Of a stretch of 64,000 nucleotides of DNA, positions 36,767-45,529 are shown one piece after another. The position numbers and the translations under genes were made by a program. The DNA comes from Bog-756 sp963725275. Its GTDB lineage: Bacteria > Actinomycetota > Acidimicrobiia > Acidimicrobiales > RAAP-2. Position 1 is the first letter of the stretch, and the number at the start of each line of letters is the position of its first letter. Under the pieces are notes generated by a model. The model worked only from the letters and a program-made list of their open reading frames with translations, was not told where the DNA came from and made no database searches. The DNA lies in contig CAVRXS010000005.1 in the NCBI GenBank assembly GCA_963725275.1, forward strand, positions 620,001 through 684,000, in the 5' to 3' direction.

Positions 36767-38068
36767 ATGACCTGGGACTTCGAGACGGATCCTGAGTACC
36801 AGCAGAAGCTCGACTGGGCCGACGAGTTCGTGCGCACCGAGGTCGAGCCGATCGACATGCTCTGGCGTGGGCTCGAGTTCACGCCGCCGGAGGGGACACT
36901 CCGCGCGATCGTGGACCCGCTCAAGGACCGGGTGCGGGCCGAAGGGCTCTGGGCGACCCACCTCGGCCCCGAACTCGGGGGCCAGGGCCACGGGCAGCTC
37001 AAGCTCTCGCTCCTCAACGAGATCCTCGGCCGGTCCTCCTGGGCACCGGTGATCTTCGGCTGCCAGGCACCCGACACCGGGAATGCCGAGATCATCGCCC
37101 ACTACGGGACCGAGGAGCAGAAGGAGCGCTACCTGCGTCCCCTCCTCGAGGGGGGGCTCTTCTCCTGCTACTCGATGACCGAACCCCAGGGAGGCTCGGA
37201 CCCGACCAGGTTCGAGACCCGTGCCGTGCGCGACGGCGACCAGTGGATCCTCAACGGGTGGAAGTTCTTCTCCTCGAATGCCCGGACCGCCGCGTTCCTC
37301 ATCGTGATGGCCGTGACCAACCCAGAGATCAGCGCGTATCAGGGCATGTCGATGTTCCTCGTCCCTTCGGACACCCCTGGCATCGACATCGTCCGCAACG
37401 TCGGCCTCGCCGGTGAGCCCGCGGGCGAGGGCTCGCACGCCCTCATCCACTACGACGACGTCCGCCTCCCACCCGAGGCGCTCCTCGGCGGTGAGGGTCA
37501 GGCCTTCGCGATCGCCCAGACCCGCCTCGGTGGTGGTCGCATCCACCACGCCATGCGGACGATCGGCATGGCCCGGCGCGCGCTCGACGCCATGTGCGAG
37601 CGCGCGCTCAGCCGGGAGGTACAGGGCGGACGGCTGTCGGACAAGCAATTCGTCCAGGGCTACATCGCCGACTCCTATGCCCAGCTCATGCAGTTCCGTC
37701 TGTACGTGCTCTACACGGCGTGGCTCATCGACAAGCACAACGACTACCGGAAGGTGCGCAAGGACATCGCCGCCGTCAAGGTCCTGATGCCCGGTGTCCT
37801 CCACGACATCGCCTGGCGGACAATCCAGATCCACGGCGCGCTCGGCGTCAGCAACGAGCTGTCCTTCCCCTCGATGCTGATCGCGGCCAGCGTGATGGGC
37901 CTCGCGGACGGCCCGACCGAAGTGCACAAGGTAACCGTCGCCCGTCAAGTGCTCCGTGACTACGAAGCGACGGACAGTCCCTGGCCGACCCAGCACCTCC
38001 CGACCCGCCGCGAGGCGGCGCGCGAGAAGTTCGCCGCCCTTCTCGAGCTCGAAGTCGGGAACCTCTGA
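36767..38068 (+). CDS. Acyl-CoA dehydrogenase, FadE36/ACAD10-ACAD11 type
   Basis: 433 residues. YSMTEPQGGSDPTRFETRAV is the FAD signature, with NGWKFFSSNARTAAFLIVMA after it. The C-terminal IQIHGALGVSNELSFPSML and MGLADGPTEVHKVTVARQVL are characteristic of the ACAD10/ACAD11 branch (GPDEVH). The next gene is an APH-fold kinase, overlapping by one base, which mirrors the fused kinase-ACAD architecture of ACAD10/11. Such pairs act on 4-hydroxyacyl-CoAs: the kinase phosphorylates the 4-hydroxyl and the ACAD eliminates phosphate. The transfer of function to this gene is inference. Confidence 0.92.
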   Translation: MTWDFETDPEYQQKLDWADEFVRTEVEPIDMLWRGLEFTPPEGTLRAIVDPLKDRVRAEGLWATHLGPELGGQGHGQLKLSLLNEILGRSSWAPVIFGCQAPDTGNAEIIAHYGTEEQKERYLRPLLEGGLFSCYSMTEPQGGSDPTRFETRAVRDGDQWILNGWKFFSSNARTAAFLIVMAVTNPEISAYQGMSMFLVPSDTPGIDIVRNVGLAGEPAGEGSHALIHYDDVRLPPEALLGGEGQAFAIAQTRLGGGRIHHAMRTIGMARRALDAMCERALSREVQGGRLSDKQFVQGYIADSYAQLMQFRLYVLYTAWLIDKHNDYRKVRKDIAAVKVLMPGVLHDIAWRTIQIHGALGVSNELSFPSMLIAASVMGLADGPTEVHKVTVARQVLRDYEATDSPWPTQHLPTRREAAREKFAALLELEVGNL

Positions 38069-39081
38069 TGATCGACATCGCAGCGCTGACGGTCTGGATG
38101 GACGAGCAGGGGCTCGGCACGGGTGAACCCGTCGAGCACGCCTTCGTGTCCGGGGGGTCCCAGAACGAGATCTACGAGATCCGCAGGGGCGAGCTGCACG
38201 GTGCCCTGCGTATCCCCCCGCCGACCGCGCCGGAGACCCGCGACGAGGGGATCCACCGCGAGTGGCGGATCATCGAGGCGCTCGACGGAACCGACGTCCC
38301 TCACACAGCGGCAATCGCCATGTGCGAGGACAAGTCGGTCCTCGGGCGCAACTTCTACCTCATGGGCTACGTCGACGGCTGGTCGCCGATGAACACCGAC
38401 GGCTGGCCACCGCCCTTCGACACCGACCTCCCGGCCAGGAAGGGTCTTGCCTTCGAGCTCGTCGACGGCATCGCCCTGCTCGCCAATGTCGACTGGCGGG
38501 CGAATGGTCTCGAGGGCCTCGGGCGTCCCGATGGCTTCCACGACCGGCAGGTCGACCGGTGGACGGCGTTCCTCGAACGCATCAAGGGACGCGAGCTTCC
38601 CGGGTTCGACGTCGCGACGGCCTGGCTGCGCGAGCACCGACCGATCGACTTCGTCCCGGGCCTCATGCACGGGGACTACCAGTTCGCCAACGTGATGTTC
38701 CGCCACGGGGCACCCGCCCGGATGGCCGCGATCGTGGACTGGGAGATGGGGACGGTCGGTGACCCAAAGCTCGATCTGGCGTGGGTGGTCAACGGGTGGC
38801 CGGAGGATCCCGATTCCTCGGGCGGCGGGATCAGCTACGTCGACATGACCGGCATGCCGCCACGTTCTGCCCTCCTCGACCGCTACGTCGAGGTATCGAA
38901 GCGGCAGGTCGACGACATCGACTACTACTGCGTGCTCGCGAAGTGGAAGCTGGCCATCGTGCTGGAGCAGGGATTCCAGCGGGCGGGCGACGACCCGAAG
39001 CTCGAGGTCTACGGGCCGATCATCCTCGATCTCATGGCGGGTGCGGCCGAGTTGGCCGAGACCTCGGACTACCGCTCGTGA
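38068..39081 (+). CDS. APH-fold kinase, probable 4-hydroxyacyl-CoA kinase
   Basis: 337 residues of the aminoglycoside-phosphotransferase fold. The glycine loop is FVSGGSQNEIYEI, the Brenner-type catalytic loop GLMHGDYQFANVMF, and the metal DWE motif IVDWEMGTVGDPKLDL. The family beside FadE36-type ACADs (ACAD10/11 N-terminal domain, and LvaA of levulinate catabolism) phosphorylates hydroxyacyl-CoAs, not antibiotics. The start overlaps the ACAD stop by one base, and its stop overlaps the enoyl-CoA hydratase start (GTGA). It is therefore part of a tightly coupled catabolic operon. Confidence 0.9.
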   Translation: MIDIAALTVWMDEQGLGTGEPVEHAFVSGGSQNEIYEIRRGELHGALRIPPPTAPETRDEGIHREWRIIEALDGTDVPHTAAIAMCEDKSVLGRNFYLMGYVDGWSPMNTDGWPPPFDTDLPARKGLAFELVDGIALLANVDWRANGLEGLGRPDGFHDRQVDRWTAFLERIKGRELPGFDVATAWLREHRPIDFVPGLMHGDYQFANVMFRHGAPARMAAIVDWEMGTVGDPKLDLAWVVNGWPEDPDSSGGGISYVDMTGMPPRSALLDRYVEVSKRQVDDIDYYCVLAKWKLAIVLEQGFQRAGDDPKLEVYGPIILDLMAGAAELAETSDYRS

Positions 39082-39860
39082 GCGAGCCGACCGCCGAGCT
39101 CGTACAGGAGCGGCAGGGCGCCGTCGAGATCCTCCGGCTCAACCGCCCCGAGGCGCGCAATGCGCTGACCTCGGAGCTGCTCGCCGATCTCGGGACCGCC
39201 ATCCTCGAGGCCGAGTCCACCCCGGAGATCCGGGCGGTCGTCCTCACCGGGACCGGGGACCGTGCATTCTGCGCGGGCATGGACCTGCGGTCCTTCGCCG
39301 GGGGGGACGTGCCCGGAGCGACACCCGGCGAGGCGACGGACGCATACATGCGGCTCCTCCGGGGACAGGTCAGCGTGCCGGTGGTCGGAGCTGCCAACGC
39401 GTCGGCGGTGGCCGGTGGTCTCGAGCTGCTGCTCGGGTGCGACGTGGTCATCGCCTCGAGCGAGGCGCGCTTCGGTCTGCCGGAGGTCAAGCGCGGGCTC
39501 TTCGCGGCCGGTGGGGGAACCCAGATCGGTACCAGGATTCCGCTGGCGATCGCCCTCGAGATGACCTTGAGCGGCGAGCTCATCGATGCCTCCCGCGCCT
39601 ATGACATCGGGTTGGTCAACGCCGTCGTGCCGCCCGGGCAGGTCCTCGCACGCGCCGTCGAGATGGCCGGACGGATCGCCGCGAACGGTCCCCTCGGGCT
39701 GGCTGCCACCAAGGAGCTCGTGCGCCTGGGGGTCACGGATCCGGCCGCCGTGCAGGCCCGACTCGGGGAGTGGTCGTCTGTGGTCTTCTCCAGCGAGGAT
39801 GCCCAGGAGGGAGCCCGGGCCTACGTCGAGAAGCGCGACCCGGTCTGGAGGGGCCGCTGA
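39078..39860 (+). CDS. Enoyl-CoA hydratase/isomerase family protein
   Basis: 260 residues of the crotonase fold from the GTG at 39078. VEILRLNRPEARNAL and RAFCAGMDLRSFAGG form the first oxyanion-hole segment. ANASAVAGGLELLLGCDVVI gives the second, and FGLPEVKRGLFAAGGG the Glu-bearing helix. A C-terminal SSEDAQEGARAYVEKR is typical. It would hydrate the enoyl-CoA made by the upstream ACAD. Coupled by overlap to the kinase gene and one base ahead of the oxidoreductase. Confidence 0.92.
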   Translation: MSEPTAELVQERQGAVEILRLNRPEARNALTSELLADLGTAILEAESTPEIRAVVLTGTGDRAFCAGMDLRSFAGGDVPGATPGEATDAYMRLLRGQVSVPVVGAANASAVAGGLELLLGCDVVIASSEARFGLPEVKRGLFAAGGGTQIGTRIPLAIALEMTLSGELIDASRAYDIGLVNAVVPPGQVLARAVEMAGRIAANGPLGLAATKELVRLGVTDPAAVQARLGEWSSVVFSSEDAQEGARAYVEKRDPVWRGR

Positions 39861-39861
39861 G

Positions 39862-40899
39862 GTGCGCGCCGCGGTGTGCCGTACCTACGGGCCACCGGCG
39901 GTCGTCACGGTCGATGAGCTCCCCGAACCGGAGCTCGGACACGGGCAGGTCCGGGTCCGGGTCCACAGTGCTGCGGTCAATTTTCCCGACGTGCTCGTCG
40001 TGGCCGACCGCTACCAGATCTCCGTGCCGACCCCGTTCGTGCCGGGGAGTGAATTCGTGGGAACGGTCGAGGAGGTGGCCGACGGCGTCCACGGGGTCGT
40101 CGTCGGCGACCGCGTGGCAGGCACGGGGTTGGTGGGTGCGTTCGCCGAGGAGGTGACCGTGGCCGCCGGGATGGTGCGGCCGGTCCCCCCCGGTGTCGAC
40201 GACCGCCACGCGGCCGCCTTCGGGGTCGCGTGGCGTACCGCATATCACGTCCTGCGCTCGGTCGCCCGACTGAAGACAGGCGACGAGCTCGTGGTCCTCG
40301 GTGCCGGCGGAGGGGTCGGCCTGGCCGCGGTCCGGCTCGGCCGCCACTTCGGTGCGACGGTGACCGCGGTGGCTTCGTCAGCTGCCAAGCTCGAGGCCGC
40401 CGCCGCCCAGGGTGCCGTCAATCTCATCGAGCACCCGACCGTCGAGTTGCGGAGCGCGCTCAAAGAGCTGCTTCCCACCGGCGCGGACGCCGTGGTCGAC
40501 CCGGTCGGCGGTGACCTCGCCGAGGCGGCTTTGCGCTCGCTCCGCTGGGGCGGTCGCTTCGTGACCGTCGGCTACGCCTCGGGCGTGATCCCGAAGATCC
40601 CCCTCAACCTGGTGCTGCTGAAGGGGTGCCAGGTGCTCGGCTTCGAGTTCCTGGGCTTCGCCGAGCACGCACCGGACGAGCTCGTCCGCAACGAGGACGA
40701 GCTCTGGGAGCTCTTCTCGACGGGCCAGGTGGTTCCCCACATCGGGGCGACGTTCCCGCTCGACGAGACCGCCGCCGCTCTCGGGCTGGTGGCCGAGGGG
40801 AAGGCCATCGGGAAGGTGGTCATCGACGTGTCGCCGGCCGCCGGCGGCGGTGCCGGGCTCAGAGGGGCAGGAGCGGCGGAAGCAACCGGCGGTCGATGA
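39862..40899 (+). CDS. NADPH:quinone oxidoreductase (zinc-independent MDR)
   Basis: 345 residues. GHGQVRVRVHSAAVNFPDVL is the N-terminal domain and VPGSEFVGTVEEV follows. LVVLGAGGGVGLAAVRLGRHFGATV is the NADPH-binding Rossmann turn. No zinc-ligand pattern is seen, so it belongs to the quinone oxidoreductase/enoyl reductase branch. It may reduce an enoyl or quinone-like intermediate. The GTG at 39862 directly follows the ECH stop. The Gly/Ala-rich C-terminal end runs 41 bases over the convergent ACAD. Confidence 0.9.
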   Translation: MRAAVCRTYGPPAVVTVDELPEPELGHGQVRVRVHSAAVNFPDVLVVADRYQISVPTPFVPGSEFVGTVEEVADGVHGVVVGDRVAGTGLVGAFAEEVTVAAGMVRPVPPGVDDRHAAAFGVAWRTAYHVLRSVARLKTGDELVVLGAGGGVGLAAVRLGRHFGATVTAVASSAAKLEAAAAQGAVNLIEHPTVELRSALKELLPTGADAVVDPVGGDLAEAALRSLRWGGRFVTVGYASGVIPKIPLNLVLLKGCQVLGFEFLGFAEHAPDELVRNEDELWELFSTGQVVPHIGATFPLDETAAALGLVAEGKAIGKVVIDVSPAAGGGAGLRGAGAAEATGGR

Positions 40900-41824
40900 G
40901 GTCGGTGCCGAGCGCGGTCGTGAGCGAGGCTGCCGAGCCGAGCAGCTGGTCGAGGACGAGGGTGCGCCGAACGTAGCGGTGGAGCGGGTGTTCGACGGTG
41001 AACCCGATGCCCGCGAGCACCTGTTGGCAGTGGCGTGCCGCGGTGCGCGCCTCGTGCCCGGCCACCGCCTTGGCCATGGCGGCCATCTCCGGGGTGCGAT
41101 CGAGCCACGCCGCATCGAGCATCGCCTCCGCCATCTCGACGGCGACCAGTGTCTCGGCGAGCCGGTGGCGGACGGCCTGGAAGGATGCGATCGGGCGGTC
41201 GAACTGGATGCGATCGCGGGCGTGCTCGCACGCCAGCCCGAGCATCGTCCGCGACGCTCCGACCAGCTCGTGGGCGAGTGCCAACCGGCCGAGCAACACG
41301 GCACCGGCCCAGTCCACGTCGGCGACGTCCACCGCGTCGCCGGTCCGGACGGCGTCGCCGGTGACCTCGAGCAGCGTCAGCGACGGATCGATGCCGGCGA
41401 CCGGCCGCATCCCGAGCGAGGTCGTCGGCACAGCGACCACGCCCAGGCCCGCACCCTCCGACGTCACGAGGAGCGCCTCCTGCTGGTCGCCGAGCGTGCC
41501 GGGCGCGAGGCCGCGGATGTGCACGAGGTCCCCGGCAACGGTCCCGGGCGGTGCACTTCGACCGATCTCCGGCAGCACGATCCGGGAGCTCGGCACGTCG
41601 CCCAGTCCGAGCGCGTGTGCGACGACCGCGCCGAGGGCCGACGAGGTCGCGTTGGCCGCACCCTGGTGCGTGAACAGCACCGAAACAGCCGTTCGTGGGT
41701 CGGCCGGGAGCGCGTCGGCCCACCCGAGGGCGTCGAGTGCGGCGTCGAGCTCCCGGCCGGTGGCGTGGCCTGTCGCGTCGGCGATGCCGCGTACGAACAG
41801 CGCGAGGTCCTCGCCCTCGATCAC
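40859..41824 (-). CDS. Acyl-CoA dehydrogenase, small partner of a FadE pair
   Basis: 321 residues from the GTG at 41824, which shares GTGA with the upstream ACAD stop; a longer in-frame reading runs only through its neighbour. The N-terminal domain is shortened and divergent (LFTHQGAANATSSALGAVVA). The C-terminal domain is recognisable: IQFDRPIASFQAVRHRLAET and CQQVLAGIGFTVEHPLHRYV. It belongs to the third coupled ACAD pair here and is the most divergent subunit, so it may be structural rather than catalytic. Confidence 0.87.
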   Translation of the reverse strand: MIEGEDLALFVRGIADATGHATGRELDAALDALGWADALPADPRTAVSVLFTHQGAANATSSALGAVVAHALGLGDVPSSRIVLPEIGRSAPPGTVAGDLVHIRGLAPGTLGDQQEALLVTSEGAGLGVVAVPTTSLGMRPVAGIDPSLTLLEVTGDAVRTGDAVDVADVDWAGAVLLGRLALAHELVGASRTMLGLACEHARDRIQFDRPIASFQAVRHRLAETLVAVEMAEAMLDAAWLDRTPEMAAMAKAVAGHEARTAARHCQQVLAGIGFTVEHPLHRYVRRTLVLDQLLGSAASLTTALGTDLIDRRLLPPLLPL

Positions 41825-42975
41825 CGGTCGGTCCCGAGGTCGAGGAGGCGGCGGGCGATGATGTTCCGCTGGATCTCGGCGCTGCCGCCGTAGATGGAGG
41901 CCGCCCGGGAGTAGAGGTACTCGGATCGCCAGCGGTCGCTGGCCGGGTCGTCCCCGACGGTCACCTCCGGACCCAGGGCATCGAGGACCAGGTCGAACAC
42001 CGCCTGCTCGGCTGTCGCGAGCAGGACCTTGTCGATCGAGGTCTCCGGACCCAGGCGCTCGCCGCTCGCGAGCCGGTGCTGGGTGCGACGCGACCGTGCG
42101 CGGAAGGCGTAGAGCAGCTGGGTGACCTGCCCGAGCCTGGCCGGATCGAGGGCCCCGGACGGGGCGGTCTCGAGGAGCTCCTGGAGCCGGCGGTGCAGGA
42201 AGGCGGCACGGTGCCAGAGCGACGTGCTGCGTTCGTAGGGCAGCAGGTCCATCGCCACCGACCAGCCGGCCCCGACGTCCCCGAGGGTGCGGGACCCGGG
42301 GACGGTCACGTCGTCGAAGAAGACCTCGCAGAACTCCTCTCCGCCGTGCATGGTGCCGATCGGGCGCACGGTGATGCCGGGGGAGTCCATGTCGACGAAC
42401 AGGGCGGTGATCCCGCGGTGGGCGGACTCGGTCGTTCCGGTCCGGGTGAGCAGGACACAGCGGTGCGCGTACTGCGCGAGGCTCGTCCAGAGCTTCTGCC
42501 CGGTGACCCTCCAGCCCGCGTCGACGGGGGTCGCCCGGCAGGTGAGCGAGGCGAGGTTGCTCCCGGTGCCCGGCTCCGAGAAACCCTGGCACCAGGTCTC
42601 GTCCCCACGCAGCAGGGCCGGGACCATGGCGGCGGCGAGCGCCGGTTCCGCGTAGTCGATCATGGTGGGCGCGAGCACCTCGGTCATCGAGTAGAGGCCG
42701 GGTGCGACAAGGTCTCTGGCGGTGAGCGCCTCACCCAGGTAGGCGCGGGCCAGCGTGGTCCCTCCGAGGCCGCCAACCCGTTCCGGCCACCCGACCCGCA
42801 TCCAGCCGGCGTCGAACGCGAGGCGCTTGACCTTCGAGAGCTGTGCCATCTGCTGGTCCAGCGTCCCGGTCCCGCCGAACCCCGCAGCCAGCGCGTCGCT
42901 GTTGTCGTCGAGCCAGGCGTCCAGCGACGCCCGGAACCCGGTGAGGCCGCCGGTGGCGCCCTCGGCGGCGGTCAC
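41821..42975 (-). CDS. Acyl-CoA dehydrogenase, large partner of a FadE pair
   Basis: 384 residues from the GTG at 42975, whose GTGA overlaps the SnoaL-like gene stop. An ATG at 43074 would add 33 low-quality residues. GFSEPGTGSNLASLTCRA is the FAD/substrate signature (Asn for the usual Asp), GQKLWTSLAQYAHRCVLLTR follows, and YSRAASIYGGSAEIQRNIIA is the C-terminal motif with Gly for the EGT Glu. It pairs with the 321-residue subunit. The order SnoaL-large-small is a single coupled transcript. Confidence 0.9.
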   Translation of the reverse strand: MTAAEGATGGLTGFRASLDAWLDDNSDALAAGFGGTGTLDQQMAQLSKVKRLAFDAGWMRVGWPERVGGLGGTTLARAYLGEALTARDLVAPGLYSMTEVLAPTMIDYAEPALAAAMVPALLRGDETWCQGFSEPGTGSNLASLTCRATPVDAGWRVTGQKLWTSLAQYAHRCVLLTRTGTTESAHRGITALFVDMDSPGITVRPIGTMHGGEEFCEVFFDDVTVPGSRTLGDVGAGWSVAMDLLPYERSTSLWHRAAFLHRRLQELLETAPSGALDPARLGQVTQLLYAFRARSRRTQHRLASGERLGPETSIDKVLLATAEQAVFDLVLDALGPEVTVGDDPASDRWRSEYLYSRAASIYGGSAEIQRNIIARRLLDLGTDR

Positions 42976-43400
42976 GAAGCGGAGGGTTGCGGCCGGGTCG
43001 GGTCGTGGGCACGACCGGAGTCGCGGGCCCCGCTCTTGCGCAGGAAGGTCATGGCGCGGGTCTGGAGGCGCCACTCGCCGCCGATCCGACGGTACGAGTC
43101 GGTGTAGTACCCGATGCGCATCTCGTGGGTCGTCTGGTCGACGAAGCAGAGCGGTTGCCGGCCCGAACCGGTGTCCCCGTCGAGGTCGAGCACGGGGGGT
43201 CCGACGAGGAAGAGACCCTTCGGCGCAGCCGCGACCAGCGCCGGGAAATCGGTGAGCCGGTAGGTGTCACCGAAGGCGCTGTAGGTACCGTCGTCGGTGA
43301 ACACCTGGATGACCGTGTCGATGTCGTCCATGGTCATCCCGACGGCGTAGCGGGCGAGCAGCTGCTCGAGTTCGACGACATCGGCGACCGGTGGGTGCAC
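42972..43400 (-). CDS. SnoaL-like / NTF2-fold protein
   Basis: 142 residues from the GTG at 43400; a GTG at 43439 in frame would add 13. LEQLLARYAVGMTMDDIDTVIQVFTDDGTY is the N-terminal cone helix and strand. HEMRIGYYTDSYRRIGGEWRLQTRAMTFLR is the end of the NTF2-like fold shared by ketosteroid isomerase, SnoaL cyclases and many small hydratases. The position before an ACAD pair suggests a hydratase or isomerase acting on a ring or enoyl-CoA. In the leader, GGGAGAACTTCG contains a GAGAA half-site like those at other promoters here. Confidence 0.8.
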   Translation of the reverse strand: MHPPVADVVELEQLLARYAVGMTMDDIDTVIQVFTDDGTYSAFGDTYRLTDFPALVAAAPKGLFLVGPPVLDLDGDTGSGRQPLCFVDQTTHEMRIGYYTDSYRRIGGEWRLQTRAMTFLRKSGARDSGRAHDPTRPQPSAS

Positions 43401-43435
43401 GCGCTGACGATAACGAAGTTCTCCCAGATCGGCAA

Positions 43436-43714
43436 TCACCGTGGCTGCATCGCAGCGCGATCTACGCCCGCACCCCCGTCTCTACACCACTCGGGGCTAC
43501 GGGACGAGTCGTATAGCGGCAGCACCACCAGGACGTTGGCATTGGACGGGTGCGCCTGCGTGCAATCATCCGGCTGCACGTCCACGGTGGCTGAGTACAG
43601 CCCTGGCCGTAGGGAGCAGCAGTCCGAGCACAACCAACGTTGGCTATGCCTCCTGGTGATTTCGTACCACCCGCACCCGTCACAGAGGCCGAGGCGTGGA
43701 CGATGCCAACTCAT
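43436..43714 (-). CDS. Possible small zinc-ribbon protein
   Basis: 92 codons from an ATG at 43714 (MSWHRPRLGLCDGCGWYEIT). The CDGC and CSDCC pairs, 18 residues apart, form a two-knuckle zinc ribbon (CxxC-x17-CxxC). The rest has no known motif. A longer start at 43795 is possible. The reading has acceptable codon use, but the flanks are poor in recognisable genes, so it could be a chance frame. Confidence 0.4.
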   Translation of the reverse strand: MSWHRPRLGLCDGCGWYEITRRHSQRWLCSDCCSLRPGLYSATVDVQPDDCTQAHPSNANVLVVLPLYDSSRSPEWCRDGGAGVDRAAMQPR

Positions 43715-43894
43715 GCGGATACGGAACGGTTGCTTCCGATACAGCGCCACGCCAACTGCTCTACCCCTCCCGCAGCAAGACCAACCGCACGGCACGACTC
43801 GTGTGGATAGGAACGTCTGTTCGGGGTGGGCGGTACCTGGTGCGAGCCAGGTGCCAGGCTGATTCGGCAGGCGCTGCCATGGCGGGACCTCGTA

Positions 43895-44185
43895 CTACGA
43901 GTTATCCACGATTTCAGCAATCTCCAAGTAGCTGATGGTGGGTGATACTCCGTATAGTCCAGTCACCCTCTCACGGAGCTCGTCGGTGAAGAAAGCCTCT
44001 GCCGCTTCCTTCGAGTCCCACACGTAGATGTTCGTCGCTCGTTGCTGCTTTTCGTCCAATGTGAAGAACTTGAAGCGCAGACCCGGCAAGCCCTCGAACA
44101 TCTTCCGCGCATTCTTGGCCACCTCGATTACTCGCGTGCGATCGAAATCGCCGTCATAGTCGAAAACCACACTCACACCAATCAC
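43895..44185 (-). CDS. Dimeric alpha/beta-barrel protein, monooxygenase-like
   Basis: 96 residues. VIEVAKNARKMFEGLPGLRFKFFTLDEK, then NIYVWDSKEAAEAFFTDEL and IAEIVDN, follow the beta-alpha-beta-beta pattern of the antibiotic-biosynthesis-monooxygenase/YdhR group. These small enzymes dimerise into a barrel and oxidise or bind aromatic compounds without a metal. No operon partner is seen. It is the first gene of the accessory stretch right of the catabolic block. Confidence 0.72.
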   Translation of the reverse strand: MIGVSVVFDYDGDFDRTRVIEVAKNARKMFEGLPGLRFKFFTLDEKQQRATNIYVWDSKEAAEAFFTDELRERVTGLYGVSPTISYLEIAEIVDNS

Positions 44186-44620
44186 GATGCTCCTCTCCCT
44201 GCGTTATCGGCCGATCTCGCAGTATTGGCCGCTTGCGAGACTCCCATATCTAGGAGCCGAGCGCACCTGGGATTGGCCCGATCGAGTTCACCGACCCGAC
44301 GCTCGGTGTCAGTTGGAGCGGGCCTCAGACCGCCCAGGTCGGATCGAACGTCGACGGGTTGCCGCGGCTTGGGGGTCCATCCTCGACTTCAGACATTCGG
44401 CATGGGTAAAGAACTGCTGGGACATCTGTTCGGCCTCTGGTCGTCGCCACCGATTCCAAACCACCAATGCAACGGGGTCGACGACAGACTCGTCGACGGA
44501 TTGGCCGCAGAATCAACAAATGACGGGATGGAACTCGGAGGTCATTCTCCCTGTGTATCCCTGATCCGCCGATCTGGAGATGGCTCACCGACCGGGTGAA
44601 TCTGGGGCAGGCTTCCGTGT
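44186..44620. other. 435 bp without a recognisable gene
   Basis: Several short open frames exist on both strands, but none has a convincing start, motif or codon pattern. The lower GC of this stretch differs from the catabolic blocks. I see no tRNA fold, dyad or IS end. Confidence 0.4.
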
Positions 44621-45442
44621 GTGGATGCCAGCGAGGAACGCGACCGTCTGGCAGCGCGACCTCTGGCCCAGGAACGTTCGAGGTTGTTCGACCAGGAAGC
44701 CGAGGCCTACGACCGGTTCCGGCCGACCTATCCCGATGCAGTGATCGACGAGCTGCTCGGTCCGGTCCCTGCGGGCCTGGACGTTCTCGACGTGGGTTGT
44801 GGCACCGGGATTGCTTCGCGGCAGATTGCCCAGCGTGGCGCCAAGGTGCTGGGGGTGGAACTCGCTCCGCGAATGGCGGAGATCGCCCGCGGTTATGGGG
44901 TCGATGTGGAGATCGCGGCCTTCGAAGCCTGGGACGCTGCTGGTCGCACGTTCGACCGGGTGACCTCGGCGCAGGCCTGGCACTGGCTCGACCTCCCTAT
45001 TACTACCGCCAAAGCGGCCTCTGCGCTGCGGCCGGGCGGCAAGCTCTGTCTGATCTGGAACGTGGGGTGTCAGCCCGATGATCTGGCCGATGCTCTCGAG
45101 GAGGCGTACGCGAGAGTCGTGCCGCCCGGCGGTCACCGTCTGTTCCGGGGCTACGCGGCCAATCGGTCATCCGATGTGAAGACCGGACTCGACCCGGAGA
45201 TCGACGCCATCTCAGCGGTGTCCGACTTCGGTGCGCCGACAGAGAAGTGGTTCCCCTGGACGTGGGCCTACCAGCGGGATGAGTGGCTGGACCAACTCGT
45301 GTCACGGAGCGATCACACCGCCCTCGAACCAGCAGTCCGAGACCGTCTGTTCGAAGCCATCGGCGCGGCCATCGACGATCACGGCGGCTCGTTCGTCATG
45401 AACTTCGAGACCGTCCTGATCACCGCGGCTCGGCTGGGGTAG
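44621..45442 (+). CDS. Class I SAM-dependent methyltransferase
   Basis: 273 residues. VLDVGCGTGIASRQIAQRGA is motif I, the SAM site, and VLGVELAPRMAEIARGYGV motif II with the acidic residue binding ribose. SAQAWHWLDLPITTAKAASA, with the W-H-W, is typical of the methyltransferase-11 subgroup. SAM-dependent methylation is certain at family level; the acceptor is unknown. A GTG start is used at 44621. It stands alone among accessory genes. Confidence 0.87.
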   Translation: MDASEERDRLAARPLAQERSRLFDQEAEAYDRFRPTYPDAVIDELLGPVPAGLDVLDVGCGTGIASRQIAQRGAKVLGVELAPRMAEIARGYGVDVEIAAFEAWDAAGRTFDRVTSAQAWHWLDLPITTAKAASALRPGGKLCLIWNVGCQPDDLADALEEAYARVVPPGGHRLFRGYAANRSSDVKTGLDPEIDAISAVSDFGAPTEKWFPWTWAYQRDEWLDQLVSRSDHTALEPAVRDRLFEAIGAAIDDHGGSFVMNFETVLITAARLG

Positions 45443-45529
45443 CCCCGGGACCGGCGGGTCAGCGGCCCCATGACACTGTTCCGGCGTTTGGTGGCACCGC
45501 TCTGAGCCCGAAACTGGCTCGGTGCAGCC

